A stretch of 64,000 bases of DNA from Paludibacteraceae bacterium. GTDB lineage: Bacteria; Bacteroidota; Bacteroidia; Bacteroidales; Paludibacteraceae. The DNA is taken from assembly GCA_017557345.1 (NCBI GenBank), contig JAFYZR010000155.1:1-64000 (forward strand). Direction: 5' to 3'. The notes under the pieces are model-generated. The model did no database searches. It worked only from the letters and a program-made list of their open reading frames with translations, and was not told where the DNA came from. Numbering within the stretch: the stretch's first letter is position 1; each line of letters starts with the position of its first letter. This document shows positions 17,501-26,509 of the stretch, piece by piece. The position numbers and the translations under genes are program-made.

Positions 17501-18418
17501 CTGTGTGTTCTCAAGTGCTTCTGGGATATCTGCGAAGATCTCTTCCATCTCTGCCGGAGTCTTGAGCCACTCTTGCTTGGTGTAATGCATGCGGTTGACA
17601 TCATTGACATAGTGGTTTGTGCTCAAGCATATCAGGCGGTCATGCGCCTCTGCATCCTCTTCATTCACGAAATGGCTATCATTGGTGCAGATTAGTTTAA
17701 CGTTATATTTGCGGGCCAGATCGATAAGAACAGGGTTAACTTGTTTCTGACGCTCATACACCTCCACATCTGCACCTGGTTTCTGCGTCTCATGGCGTTG
17801 TAACTCAATGTAATAATCCTCTCCGAACAAGTTTTTAAACCACTTCACCGTCTCTTCTGCCTCGCTAAAATCGCCTCCTTTTGCAATTCCATCGAGTATC
17901 TTCTGTGGCAACTCACCGCCTAAGCAAGCGGAGCAGCAAATAATCCCCTCATGCCATTTCTCAAGTAATTCCTTGTCAATGCGCGCGGTGTGATAGAATG
18001 CATCGGACATATAGCCCGCAGAAACGAGACGACAGAGGTTATGGTATCCGATGATGTTTTTCGCCAACAAGATAAGATGCCAGCCGGATCGGTCAATGGT
18101 GTACGCACGGCCTTCTCCGTTGATGGCTTTATCTTCGGTCTTGGAGAGGCGTCCACGCCGGGCACAATACGCTTCCGTTCCCACGATTGGCTTGAAGGGA
18201 ATATATTCGGTGCCGTTCGTTTCGGCATCCTCTTTGCGTTTTTTGTTGACGCTTTTGCAATAATCCAGCAAGTCTTTGATACCATACATATTGCCGTGAT
18301 CGGTTAGCGCCACGGCATTCATTCCCGTCGCCAGACATTTATCCACTATCTCTTCCACTTTCGATAATCCATCCAGCAACGAGTAGTGCGAGTGAACATG
18401 TAAATGCGTAAAATTCAT
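14585..18418 (-). CDS. dnaE: DNA polymerase III alpha subunit
   Basis: This is the catalytic subunit of the replicative polymerase. The start is ATG 18418, which gives the canonical MNFTHLHVHSHYSLLDG; the open frame extends 31 codons further upstream, but the predicted promoter lies inside that extension. It has 1277 residues: the PHP domain (HVHSHYS, LTDHGNM), polymerase palm with GPGRGSAAGS and catalytic PDIDTDFED, the thumb/fingers, tandem helix-hairpin-helix region (GLGGIKGVGEGAA) and a C-terminal OB fold (GGLITEAEQL...YTIEDYTGS). It is the first gene of a dnaE-folC unit and divergent from pheS. Confidence 0.97.
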   Translation of the reverse strand: MNFTHLHVHSHYSLLDGLSKVEEIVDKCLATGMNAVALTDHGNMYGIKDLLDYCKSVNKKRKEDAETNGTEYIPFKPIVGTEAYCARRGRLSKTEDKAINGEGRAYTIDRSGWHLILLAKNIIGYHNLCRLVSAGYMSDAFYHTARIDKELLEKWHEGIICCSACLGGELPQKILDGIAKGGDFSEAEETVKWFKNLFGEDYYIELQRHETQKPGADVEVYERQKQVNPVLIDLARKYNVKLICTNDSHFVNEEDAEAHDRLICLSTNHYVNDVNRMHYTKQEWLKTPAEMEEIFADIPEALENTQEIVDKVEIYDIDHGPIMPKFDIPASFGKEEDYPDRLAFESAYLRHLTMQGAIERYGKERVENDEELKERIEFELNTIISMGFPGYFLIVMDFIRAAREDLDVSVGPGRGSAAGSVVAYCLKITDLDPLEYDLLFERFLNPDRISLPDIDTDFEDCGRGKVLDYVSRKYGETHVAHIVTYGKMATKSALADVGRVQQIPLPKVNELKGMIPEREFPDSVGVDAKGKKPKVNLRNCYKYIEDLKREYETGDANIRSMLEYAARLEGTIRQVGVHACGVIIGADDLTNFAPLSSVEDKNSKKRVLVTEYDGHVVESVGLIKMDFLGLITLTIIKETLRNIKKARGIDIDIDHIPIDDAETYKLFQDGRTVAVFQFESGGMQKYLRELKPTVIGDLIAMNALYRPGPMDYIPQFIKRKQGLEPVTYDIPVMEKYLKDTYGVTVYQEQVMLLSRLLANFTRGESDKLRKAMGKKQVTVLQALKGKFMDGGKANGYDPKVLEKIWKDWTKFAEYAFNKSHAACYSWLAYQTGYLKAHYPAEFMAANLTVHKDDIKEVTKLMDECKAMELSVLEPDVNESELNFTVNTKGDIRFGLGGIKGVGEGAAETIISEREKNGKYNGIFDFLERVNLQSCNRKTIENLAQSGAFECFNDIYREQFFGIDENGLSGLDMLMNYGNKWQADKVNNANSLFGDLEFAVEIKHPELPQVARWDNIERLNKEKELIGIYLSAHPLDEYAFEVNELCNISAHDLSLFDNWREPDARREAEKSLKMEQLESDEEILLPSEFLAAHKNQACLLGGLITEAEQLRSQKGNPYGRYTIEDYTGSYQFVLFGNTYAQFGHLLLKDMYVLVTGVVQQKGAGMKWFREAKDEEAEFEFMVQRVDMLSDVQDMRVEGLNIRLQLNAVTRESIDELADAIKANKGQERLHVSVYNPMNRQQVTLTSRSSAVRVTPKFYKWLCTKRMEGLLEFNVVTKE

Positions 18419-18436
18419 ACTAATCCAATTTGGCTG

Positions 18437-18468
18437 CAAATTTACAATAAAAATACTATATATGCAAA
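18437..18468 (-). promoter_or_regulatory. dnaE promoter
   Basis: On the minus strand TTTG, 20 bp, TAAATTTG. It ends 18 nt before the chosen dnaE start and so supports that start. Confidence 0.75.
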
Positions 18469-18504
18469 TAATATTTGCAAAATATAAAAAAAAATATGGA
18501 TGCC

Positions 18505-18536
18505 CTTGCACATATAATTTTTTTTTTGTACCTTTG
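18505..18536 (+). promoter_or_regulatory. pheS promoter
   Basis: CTTG, 20 bp, TACCTTTG, then a CGATTTT shared with the ubiE, tsaD and EF-G2 start regions. The leader is about 20 nt. Confidence 0.72.
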
Positions 18537-18562
18537 TAGCCGATTTTGTAAAATCCCGAATT

Positions 18563-19606
18563 ATGGCATTAAAAGATACTATTCAAACATTATTACAGCA
18601 AGTGTCCGGACTGCAAGCAGCGAACACAGAGGAACTGGAAGCGTTACGAATCAAGTACCTTAGTAAGAAGGGCGAGATTACGGCACTGTTCAATGAGTTT
18701 AGAAATGTGCCGGCTGACCAGAAACGCGAATTAGGACAGTTGCTCAATCAATTACGGCAACAAACCGAAGAACGCATTAATGAATTGCGTGAGAAATTAG
18801 ACGAGAGTAGAGAATCGCGAGAGGAGAGACTGGATTTGACTCGTACGCCTGATCCTATCGCTTTAGGTACGCGTCACCCGCTTTCGCTCGTGCGCGAGGA
18901 GATAATCGATATCTTCTCACGTATCGGTTTTACGGTTGCAGAAGGACCGGAAGTGGAGGATGATAAGCATGTCTATGGCATGCTGAACTTCGCTCCGGAG
19001 CACCCGGCACGTGATATGCAAGATACTTTCTTTATTGAGAAAGAAATCGGTGTACAAAAGCCGACGGATGTACTTCTTCGCTCGCATACTTCGTCTGTTC
19101 AGACACGTGTCATGACGAGTCAGAAACCGCCGATTCGTGTCCTCTGCCCTGGACGTGTATATCGTAACGAGGCTATCTCTGCCCGTGCGCATTGTTTCTT
19201 CCATCAGGTTGAGGGATTGTATGTGGATAAGAACGTCAGCTTTGCTGACTTGCGCGAGGCTTTGCTCTATTTCTCTAAGGAGATGTTTGGAGCAGAGACG
19301 AAGATTCGTCTCCGTCCCTCCTATTTCCCGTTTACGGAACCAAGTGCAGAAATGGATATCAGCTGTAATATATGCGGCGGCAAGGGTTGTTCATTCTGCA
19401 AAGGCACCGGCTGGGTGGAGATCCTTGGATGCGGTATGGTGGATCCGAATGTGCTCGAGGCATGCGGCATAGACAGTAAAATCTATAGCGGTTATGCTTT
19501 CGGTATGGGCGTGGAGCGTATCACCAACCTTAAATATCGCGTGAAGGACTTGCGCCTCTTCTCGGAAAATGACGTGAGATTCCTCAGACAGTTCGAGAGC
19601 TGCTAA
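18563..19606 (+). CDS. pheS: Phenylalanyl-tRNA synthetase alpha subunit
   Basis: The alpha subunit of the alpha2-beta2 class II synthetase charges tRNA-Phe. Its 347 residues include the N-terminal coiled coil (1-90), motif 1 region (FTVAEGPEVEDD), HPARDMQDTF, motif 2 (GRVYRNEAISARAHCFFHQVEG) and motif 3 (GYAFGMGVERI). A zinc-like Cys cluster (CNICGGKGCSFCKGTGW), common in this family's longer forms, is present. The beta subunit gene pheT is not in the window. Confidence 0.97.
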   Translation: MALKDTIQTLLQQVSGLQAANTEELEALRIKYLSKKGEITALFNEFRNVPADQKRELGQLLNQLRQQTEERINELREKLDESRESREERLDLTRTPDPIALGTRHPLSLVREEIIDIFSRIGFTVAEGPEVEDDKHVYGMLNFAPEHPARDMQDTFFIEKEIGVQKPTDVLLRSHTSSVQTRVMTSQKPPIRVLCPGRVYRNEAISARAHCFFHQVEGLYVDKNVSFADLREALLYFSKEMFGAETKIRLRPSYFPFTEPSAEMDISCNICGGKGCSFCKGTGWVEILGCGMVDPNVLEACGIDSKIYSGYAFGMGVERITNLKYRVKDLRLFSENDVRFLRQFESC

Positions 19607-19643
19607 GTATACAAATTGTTACACAATATAATAGGTATTAGTT

Positions 19644-20999
19644 ATGGATAAGCAAACAGAACAATGGGTAGAGACCTTTATGGCTGAACTCATCAGAAAG
19701 AATCCGGGTGAGAATGAATTTCACCAGGCCGTTAGAGAAGTTGTAGAGAGCGTAGCGCCGATGATTATGGCGTACCCGTATTTGCGCGAACAGAAAATCA
19801 TGGAACGTATTGTAGAGCCTGAGCGTGTAATCATGTTCCGCGTACCGTGGATGGATGACCAAGGCGAAGTACAGATTAATCGCGGTTTCCGTGTGCAGAT
19901 GAATAGTGCTATTGGTCCGTACAAAGGCGGTATTCGTTTTCATGCCTCTGTTAATCTGTCGATTATGAAGTTCCTTGCTTTCGAGCAGACCTTCAAGAAT
20001 GCACTTACAACATTGCCGATGGGTGGTGCTAAGGGTGGTTCGGATTTTATGCCTCGTGGCAAATCCGATGCGGAAGTAATGCGTTTCTGTCAATCATTCA
20101 TGACTGAATTACAACGCCACATAGGCGCAGATACTGACGTGCCGGCAGGTGATATCGGTGTTGGTGGCCGTGAGATAGGATATATGTTCGGTCAATACAA
20201 GCGCTTGCGTGATGAGTTTACAGGCACGCTGACAGGAAAAGGTCAGCAATGGGGCGGTTCGCTTATGCGTCCGGAAGCTACAGGTTATGGTGCTTGTTAT
20301 TTCGCAGAGGCCATGCTGGCTACTCGCGGAGAGTCGTGTGAAGGCAAAAGAGTGTGCATCTCGGGAGCAGGTAATGTGGCGCAATTTGCTGCACAAAAAG
20401 CTATGCGTCTCGGCGCTAAAGTGCTGACACTCAGCGATTCTGATGGATTTATCTATGATCCGGAAGGACTGAATGAAGAAAAAATGAACTATGTCTTCGA
20501 ACTGAAGAATATCCGTCGCGGACGTATCAAAGAGTATGCCGCTAAATTCCCGCAAGCACAGTATTTTGCAGGAGAACGTCCGTGGCGTATTCCGTGTGAT
20601 ATTGCGATGCCTTGTGCTACCCAAAACGAGATAGAAAAAGCTGATGCAGAGAACTTGATTAAGAACGGTTGCTTCTGCGTCACCGAAGGTGCTAACATGC
20701 CTTCCACGCCGGAAGCTATCGCTGTTTTCCAAGCGGCGAAGATTCTATACAGCCCGGGTAAGGCTTCTAACGCAGGTGGTGTGGCTACCAGCGGTCTGGA
20801 GATGACGCAGAACAGCATGCGTCTCAAATGGACTGCTGAAGAAGTAGATCAACGTCTGCGTACCATTATGGCGGATATCCACGCTGCTTGCCTCAAATAT
20901 GGCACAGAAGAAGATGGATATATCAATTATGTCAAGGGAGCTAACATCGCCGGCTTTATGAAAGTTGCTAATGCGATGGTTGAGCAAGGCCTGGTATAA
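19644..20999 (+). CDS. gdhA: Glutamate dehydrogenase (hexameric, NAD(P)-dependent)
   Basis: It interconverts 2-oxoglutarate plus ammonia and glutamate, the main ammonium-assimilation route in many Bacteroidales. The 451 residues include GPYKGGIRFH, the catalytic lysine region PMGGAKGGSDFMPRGKS, DVPAGDIGVGGREIGYM and the Rossmann motif ISGAGNVAQFAA. Cofactor preference cannot be decided from sequence alone. It lies 37 bp after pheS and 20 bp before the PEP/pyruvate-binding protein gene; I see no strong own promoter. Confidence 0.95.
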   Translation: MDKQTEQWVETFMAELIRKNPGENEFHQAVREVVESVAPMIMAYPYLREQKIMERIVEPERVIMFRVPWMDDQGEVQINRGFRVQMNSAIGPYKGGIRFHASVNLSIMKFLAFEQTFKNALTTLPMGGAKGGSDFMPRGKSDAEVMRFCQSFMTELQRHIGADTDVPAGDIGVGGREIGYMFGQYKRLRDEFTGTLTGKGQQWGGSLMRPEATGYGACYFAEAMLATRGESCEGKRVCISGAGNVAQFAAQKAMRLGAKVLTLSDSDGFIYDPEGLNEEKMNYVFELKNIRRGRIKEYAAKFPQAQYFAGERPWRIPCDIAMPCATQNEIEKADAENLIKNGCFCVTEGANMPSTPEAIAVFQAAKILYSPGKASNAGGVATSGLEMTQNSMRLKWTAEEVDQRLRTIMADIHAACLKYGTEEDGYINYVKGANIAGFMKVANAMVEQGLV

Positions 21000-21019
21000 A
21001 CGAAACGGTTTAATTACCT

Positions 21020-23962
21020 ATGCAAGTCGAGGGCAATAGCTATACAACATTAATGCAGAAGCGCGTTAGGCGTATACTGCTCGTTTGCAATAACTATGAT
21101 AGTTTTGCGCTGGAGGAGGATGGACGTATTGACGTTCAGATTGCGCAAGAGTACGCAGAACTCAATCTGAGTAATCCTCCTGCCATCATACGTGCAGAAA
21201 CGCCTCAAGAGGCTCTGACGCTGATGAATGGCGGACAGGAAGGATTTGACCTTATTCTGTTGGTTTATAGTGCCGGAGGAACGGAAGTATGGGATTTTGC
21301 ATCAAAAGCCAAAGAAATACAGCCAAACTGCCCGTTAGTGTTACTATCGTCCTTCAGCAAAGAGGTATATCGCCGTATAGAACGCCAAGACAAGCGAAAT
21401 ATCGATTATCTCTTCCATTGGAATAATTCCACGGACCTCATTATCGCAATTATCAAGCTGATAGAGGACCGTTTGAATGCCGAGCATGATATCTTAGAAG
21501 AAGGCGTGCGGGCGATTATGCTGGTGGAAGATAGTGTGCGGTATTATTCGACATACCTGCCGCTTCTCTATAAACTCGTCTTGCAGCAGAATAGTATTGC
21601 TATTCGCGATGCGCTGAATGAGAAACAGCTACTACTTCGCAAGCGTGCAAGACCAAAGGTCTTGATGGCAACATGTTATGACGAGGCAGTTGATTTGCAC
21701 AAACGTTTTGGAAAGAACATGATAGGTGTCATTTCTGATATCGGTTTTGTGCTGCATAAAGGCGATTTGTCATCGACAGAGAAGCTCGATGCGGGCGTAG
21801 ATTTATGCAAACTGATTCGTAAAGATAATCCGACCATGCCTTTCTTGATGCAGAGTTCACAGGAATCCATGCGATCTGTGGCGCGCCAACTGAAAGTTGG
21901 CTTTGTTATCAAGAGTTCCAAGACGTTAACGCAGGAAGTAAGCGAATATATAGAGAGTGAGTTTGGATTTGGAGATTTCATCGCTCGTGACCCGCGAACC
22001 GGCAGAGAGATTGCCAGAGCAAGCGATCTGGAAGGTTTTGAACGCATTATTTCCACAATTTCCCCGGCGGCTTTCAGGCGATTAAGCGATAATAACTATC
22101 TATCCAAATGGCTTTTTGCTCGCGGTCTGTTCTCCGTTGGAAGACCGGTAAGCGCTTTGCAGATCCATGACGATTCGGATATTGAGAATATCCGTCAGAC
22201 AAATATTCGCTTGATTCATGACTATCGCATCAATCAAGCGTTGGGCGTGGTTGCGAAATATTCGCCGGAAACATATAATAACACGATTTGGTTTGCACGC
22301 TGTGGAAACGGCGCGATGGGCGGAAAGGGTAGAGGACTTGCGTTCCTTAACCATATGTTGCAGAAACATGATCTCTACGACAAATGGCCTCAGTTGCGCG
22401 TGTTTGTGCCGCGAACCATGATCATCACAACGGAGTATTTTGACCGTTTTATCCATGATAACGGACTTCAATACGTTATTAATGCCGATTTGACGGACGA
22501 TGAGATTCTCTCCGAATTCGTGGCAGCCATGTTACCGCTCGATTTGCTGGATGCTTTGCGGCATTTCATTCGAGTGGCACATCGTCCGATAGCTGTTCGT
22601 TCTTCCAGTAAACTGGAAGATAACTATTATCAGCCGTTTGCGGGAGTTTATAGCACCTATATGATTCCTCATACAGAGAACGAGGATCAGCAGCTGAGAA
22701 TGTTGAGCAAGGCGGTGAAATCCGTTTATGCATCTGTCTATTATGCTGCTTCGAGAGGTTATATCGTAAGTACGGGAAATGTGCCGAGCGAAGAAAAAAT
22801 GGCCATTGTTCTGCAAGAAGTCTGCGGTGAACCGGAAGGCAATTATTATTTTCCGGTCATTTCCGGTGTGGCACGAAGCATCAATTTCTATCCGGTCGGC
22901 AAAGAAAAACCGGAAGATGGTATCGTTAAAGTGGCATACGGCTTAGGAAAAGCGGTGGTAGATGGCGAACAAGTGCTACGTTTCTCACCAAAATATCCGA
23001 AGAATATCCTGCAAACTTCAACTGTTGATTTAGCCATGAGAGAGACGCAACAATCGATGTTGGCTCTTTCGCTCAGCCCTGAGAAATTCAAGACTTCCAT
23101 TGATGATGCAGTTAATCTTGAGCGTTTCTCCATTCATGAATGCGAGCAGTTTGAATCGCTGAAGATGGTAGCATCTACTTTCGACCGCGAGAATATGCGC
23201 ATCGTTGATTCCTGCTATCCGGATGGTCCTCGAATCATTACTTTCGCCCAACAGTTGAAATTCAACACTTTCCCATTGGCAGAAATTGTAAAAACGCTGC
23301 TTGAAATAGCTCAGCAAGAGATGAAATGTCCGGTGGAAATAGAATTCGCTGTTAATTTAGAGAACAAGCCGCAGATATTCCATGTATTGCAGATTCGCCC
23401 GATTTCATCGGACTCTTTAACGGCCAAAGTGGACTGGGAAAATATCGATGAATCCGGCAGTTTCCTGCGTTCCGGTAATGCTTTAGGCGTTGGGAAAATA
23501 GAAGAGGTGCAAGATATCATTTATTTGCGTCGTGACACCTTTGATATATTGCGTACGCGCGAGATGGCAGCAACTATTCGCGAATGGAACAATAAAATGC
23601 GCCAGGAAGGCAAGCAGTACTTGTTGATTGGCTATGGCCGTTGGGGATCGCAGATTTCCAGTCTTGGCGTTCCTGTGCAATGGAGCGATATTAGCGAAGC
23701 TAAAGCCATTGCAGAATGTAGCCTCGAGAATTTCCGTATAGAGCCATCGCAAGGCAGTCATTTCTTCCAAAATCTGACATCCTTTAATGTGGGTTATATC
23801 AATGTCGATCCTTGGGCTCGTTCTGAAGATTTATATGATGAAGCTGTGCTAAATGCACTTCCTGCAGTTGAAGAAACAGAATTGGTGCGTCATGTGCGGC
23901 TCGAGAAACCATTAGAAATGTATATTGACGGATTTAGTAACAAAGCATTGATAAAAAAGTAA
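21020..23962 (+). CDS. Receiver-like plus PEP/pyruvate-binding domain protein
   Basis: This is a 980-residue protein. Residues 1-320 hold two receiver-like alpha/beta segments (RRILLVCNNYDS; IMLVEDSVRYY with GVISDIGF). Residues about 420-800 form an ATP-grasp PEP/pyruvate-binding domain of PPDK/PEP-synthase type (NGAMGGKGRG, PIAVRSSSKLEDNYYQPFAG, YGLGKAVVDGE). The usual swivelling phosphohistidine motif (G-G-x-x-S/C-H-A) and the PEP-utilising TIM barrel are not visible, so it should not be a standard PEP synthase. Similar 'PEP/pyruvate-binding domain' proteins occur in other Bacteroidota, without a clear function that I know of. Its position 20 bp after gdhA suggests a link to carbon or nitrogen metabolism. 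Confidence 0.75.
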   Translation: MQVEGNSYTTLMQKRVRRILLVCNNYDSFALEEDGRIDVQIAQEYAELNLSNPPAIIRAETPQEALTLMNGGQEGFDLILLVYSAGGTEVWDFASKAKEIQPNCPLVLLSSFSKEVYRRIERQDKRNIDYLFHWNNSTDLIIAIIKLIEDRLNAEHDILEEGVRAIMLVEDSVRYYSTYLPLLYKLVLQQNSIAIRDALNEKQLLLRKRARPKVLMATCYDEAVDLHKRFGKNMIGVISDIGFVLHKGDLSSTEKLDAGVDLCKLIRKDNPTMPFLMQSSQESMRSVARQLKVGFVIKSSKTLTQEVSEYIESEFGFGDFIARDPRTGREIARASDLEGFERIISTISPAAFRRLSDNNYLSKWLFARGLFSVGRPVSALQIHDDSDIENIRQTNIRLIHDYRINQALGVVAKYSPETYNNTIWFARCGNGAMGGKGRGLAFLNHMLQKHDLYDKWPQLRVFVPRTMIITTEYFDRFIHDNGLQYVINADLTDDEILSEFVAAMLPLDLLDALRHFIRVAHRPIAVRSSSKLEDNYYQPFAGVYSTYMIPHTENEDQQLRMLSKAVKSVYASVYYAASRGYIVSTGNVPSEEKMAIVLQEVCGEPEGNYYFPVISGVARSINFYPVGKEKPEDGIVKVAYGLGKAVVDGEQVLRFSPKYPKNILQTSTVDLAMRETQQSMLALSLSPEKFKTSIDDAVNLERFSIHECEQFESLKMVASTFDRENMRIVDSCYPDGPRIITFAQQLKFNTFPLAEIVKTLLEIAQQEMKCPVEIEFAVNLENKPQIFHVLQIRPISSDSLTAKVDWENIDESGSFLRSGNALGVGKIEEVQDIIYLRRDTFDILRTREMAATIREWNNKMRQEGKQYLLIGYGRWGSQISSLGVPVQWSDISEAKAIAECSLENFRIEPSQGSHFFQNLTSFNVGYINVDPWARSEDLYDEAVLNALPAVEETELVRHVRLEKPLEMYIDGFSNKALIKK

Positions 23963-24089
23963 AATCTTAAAAATCGTACATTTCTTGCATAGGTATTGCA
24001 TAGGTAAAAACCTCGACATAATACCGAGATGATACCGATAAGATACCGAGCACATCACATGATGGAAAAATCTTAAAAATAGTACATTT
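23961..24089. repeat. Composite repeat element (AATCTTAAAAAT direct repeats around CCTCGAC/ATACCGAG core)
   Basis: The ends are 23-nt direct repeats with one mismatch (23961-23983 and 24067-24089, AAAATCTTAAAAAT-M-GTACATTT). Between them are two perfect 11-mers TTGCATAGGTA (23985-24006), then AAAACCTCGACATA and three 11-bp-spaced ATACCGAK units (24021-24050). The core recurs at 46844-46865 (inverted) and 55426-55458. Confidence 0.75.
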
Positions 24090-24106
24090 TTACAATAAAC
24101 AATATT

Positions 24107-25813
24107 ATGCAATTAGCTCTACAAATTATCACACTCATCGGTTCAGTAGCGATGTTGATGTACGGACTGAAAGTGATGAGTGAAGGTCTGCAAAAGATGG
24201 CAGGTAGCAAACTGAGCAATGTGCTTGGCACGATGACAACCAATCGTTTCTCAGGCGTATTGACCGGTGCTTTTATTACGGCTGCAGTCCAGTCATCAAC
24301 GGCAACAACGGTAATGACGGTCAGCTTTGTTTCTGCCGGCATTTTAAGCCTTGCTCAAGCCATCTCAGTCATCATGGGTGCAAATATCGGAACTACCTTT
24401 ACGGCATGGATTATGGTGCTTGGTGGCGGTTCGTTTGACTTGCGGTTGGTTGTTTATACGGCGATAGTTTTAGCTGTTGCATTGATATATACAAAGAAAA
24501 ATGCGAACTTGGGCGATTTCCTGATGGGTTTGTCTCTGTTGCTTTTAGGTCTTACTACCTTGAAGATAAACGCGACCGAAATGCACCTGGATCAGATGGA
24601 ACCTGTGCGCAATTTCTTTGTGGCTACTTCCAGTTGGGGCTACGGCAGCTACTTCCTATATTTGCTGGTCGGCGGCATATTGACTTTCTCAGTCCAGTCC
24701 TCTGCGGCCATCATGGCAATCACGATGACGCTTTGCTCTACGCACGTTTTGCCTATCGATATGGGAATTTCACTTGTGCTTGGCGAGAATATCGGTACAA
24801 CAATTACTTCAAATATCGTAGCTCTTTCGGCTTCCGTACAAGCAAGGCGTGCGGCTATGGCGCACTTGGTATTCAACTTGTTTGGTGTGATTTGGGTTTT
24901 ATGCCTGTTCCGTCCATTTGTAGGCGGAATCTGTAAACTATGGGGCGTAGATTTTGAACCGGGTGTACCGAGTGATGTGTCTCCGGATAAGCTGAATGCA
25001 ATCCTTGCTACCTTCCACACAACCTTTAACGTATTGAATACGTGCGTGTTAATAGGGTTTATTCCATTGCTTGAGAAACTGGTGATCTTAATCATTCCGT
25101 CCAAACCGGAACAAAAAGATACGGACAGTCAGTTGCGTTTCATTTCCGGCGGTCTTATGTCAACGTCCGAGTTGTCTATCCTTCAGGCATGGAAAGAGGT
25201 ACATGTCTTTGCCGTTCGTGCGCAACGTATGATAGGTATGGTTCATGACTTGTTCTACGAAAAAGATACTACCCAGTTTACGAAGATTTTTACTCGTATC
25301 GAGAAATATGAGGGAATCTGCGACCGAATGGAATATGAGATAGCCCAATACCTTAATGAGGTAGCAGATGGCCGTTTGTCTGATCAATCTAAACATGAGG
25401 TGCATAAGATGCTTCGTATCGTTTCTGAATTGGAATCCGTTGGAGATGCGAACTTTAACTTATCTCGATATATCCGTCATAAATTTGAGGATAAGATTAA
25501 ATTTACCGAGAATCAAGAGAAAAATGTAGAACAGATGATGTATCTTCTTTCCGGAGCTCAGACCAAGATGGTGGAAGCATTGGAACGCGTGAATATCAGC
25601 CAAGAAGAGTTCTTCGATATGACGAATATGGAAAATGAAATCAACAATTTCCGTGATGAACTCAAGAACCAGAATATGCAATCAATTACAGACAAGGAAT
25701 ATGATTATTCAGTAGGTGTCAACTATATGGATATTATTCTGGAATTGGAAAAGATGGGTGATTACATCATCAATGTAGAGGAAGCAGTTTACGAACATAA
25801 ACACGATAAATGA
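24107..25813 (+). CDS. Na/Pi cotransporter family protein with PhoU-like domain
   Basis: This is a 568-residue inner-membrane protein predicted to import phosphate with sodium. Two inverted membrane repeats carry the family's QSSTATT-type motifs (AAVQSSTATTVMTV near 62 and TFSVQSSAAIMAI near 194) and GANIGTTFTAW/GENIGTTITSN. The C-terminal part (about 360-560) is a helical PhoU-like regulatory domain. The stop overlaps the start of the next gene (ATGA), so the two are translated from one mRNA. Confidence 0.9.
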   Translation: MQLALQIITLIGSVAMLMYGLKVMSEGLQKMAGSKLSNVLGTMTTNRFSGVLTGAFITAAVQSSTATTVMTVSFVSAGILSLAQAISVIMGANIGTTFTAWIMVLGGGSFDLRLVVYTAIVLAVALIYTKKNANLGDFLMGLSLLLLGLTTLKINATEMHLDQMEPVRNFFVATSSWGYGSYFLYLLVGGILTFSVQSSAAIMAITMTLCSTHVLPIDMGISLVLGENIGTTITSNIVALSASVQARRAAMAHLVFNLFGVIWVLCLFRPFVGGICKLWGVDFEPGVPSDVSPDKLNAILATFHTTFNVLNTCVLIGFIPLLEKLVILIIPSKPEQKDTDSQLRFISGGLMSTSELSILQAWKEVHVFAVRAQRMIGMVHDLFYEKDTTQFTKIFTRIEKYEGICDRMEYEIAQYLNEVADGRLSDQSKHEVHKMLRIVSELESVGDANFNLSRYIRHKFEDKIKFTENQEKNVEQMMYLLSGAQTKMVEALERVNISQEEFFDMTNMENEINNFRDELKNQNMQSITDKEYDYSVGVNYMDIILELEKMGDYIINVEEAVYEHKHDK

Positions 25814-26502
25814 TTATGACTAAAAATGTATTGGCAGGCGCATTGATTGCGCTGGGTTTATGCCTTGGTGGCATGTTTATCTATCTGGGCTTTAAAGCAT
25901 TCGCGAACAAAGACCGTGGTGTTACCGTCAAAGGTTTGAGTACACGCGAAGTGGAGTCCGATTATGTCGTTTGGCCATTGTCCTATGGCTGGAAAGGGCA
26001 GGATTTGCCTTGGTTGTATGACAAGTTGGAGCAAGTAACAGATCGCGTAAAGAAACACTTGAAGGATCTGGGCTTTGAGGATTCAGATTTCCGTCAAGGA
26101 CCTATTTCCGTAAATGACAACTGGGCATATTATTCCGATCACAAGCCCGAGTATCATTACACCTTGCGTACTTCGCTTATCGTTTCGACGGATAAAGTAC
26201 AACTGGTAGTGAAGAGTTTAGGAAAGGAATCGGAGTTGCTTAAGGAAGGCATAATCGTAGAGGGAGCAGAATGGAGCGTTGATTATCAATACAACGGTTT
26301 ATCGGAATTGAAGCCTCTGATGATTGAAGAAGCTACCCGTAACGCTCGTGCCGTAGCACAGAAATTTGCAGACGATGCTCAATGTTCGTTAGGTTCTATT
26401 CGTCGTGCCAGCCAAGGACAATTCAGTGTGGAGGATGACCAATATCAGCCGTGGGTAAAGCACGTCCGTGTAGTAACAACAGTGGATTATATATTGGAAT
26501 AA
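25810..26502 (+). CDS. SIMPL (DUF541) domain protein
   Basis: This is a 230-residue membrane-anchored protein with one N-terminal helix (VLAGALIALGLCLGGMFIYLG) and a periplasmic SIMPL/DUF541 domain starting at GVTVKGLSTREVESDYVVW. The family has an uncertain cell-envelope role. The ATG at 25810 overlaps the Na/Pi stop; an alternative ATG lies at 25816. It converges on rsgA with a 7-bp gap and no visible terminator. Confidence 0.88.
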   Translation: MIMTKNVLAGALIALGLCLGGMFIYLGFKAFANKDRGVTVKGLSTREVESDYVVWPLSYGWKGQDLPWLYDKLEQVTDRVKKHLKDLGFEDSDFRQGPISVNDNWAYYSDHKPEYHYTLRTSLIVSTDKVQLVVKSLGKESELLKEGIIVEGAEWSVDYQYNGLSELKPLMIEEATRNARAVAQKFADDAQCSLGSIRRASQGQFSVEDDQYQPWVKHVRVVTTVDYILE

Positions 26503-26509
26503 ACCGCGA

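Noticed and set aside
14585..18511. dnaE start at 18511
   Set aside because: The upstream extension contains the promoter and is not part of the conserved protein; ATG 18418 fits both.
26503..26509. Terminator between the SIMPL gene and rsgA
   Set aside because: The gap is 7 bp and no stem-loop is visible.
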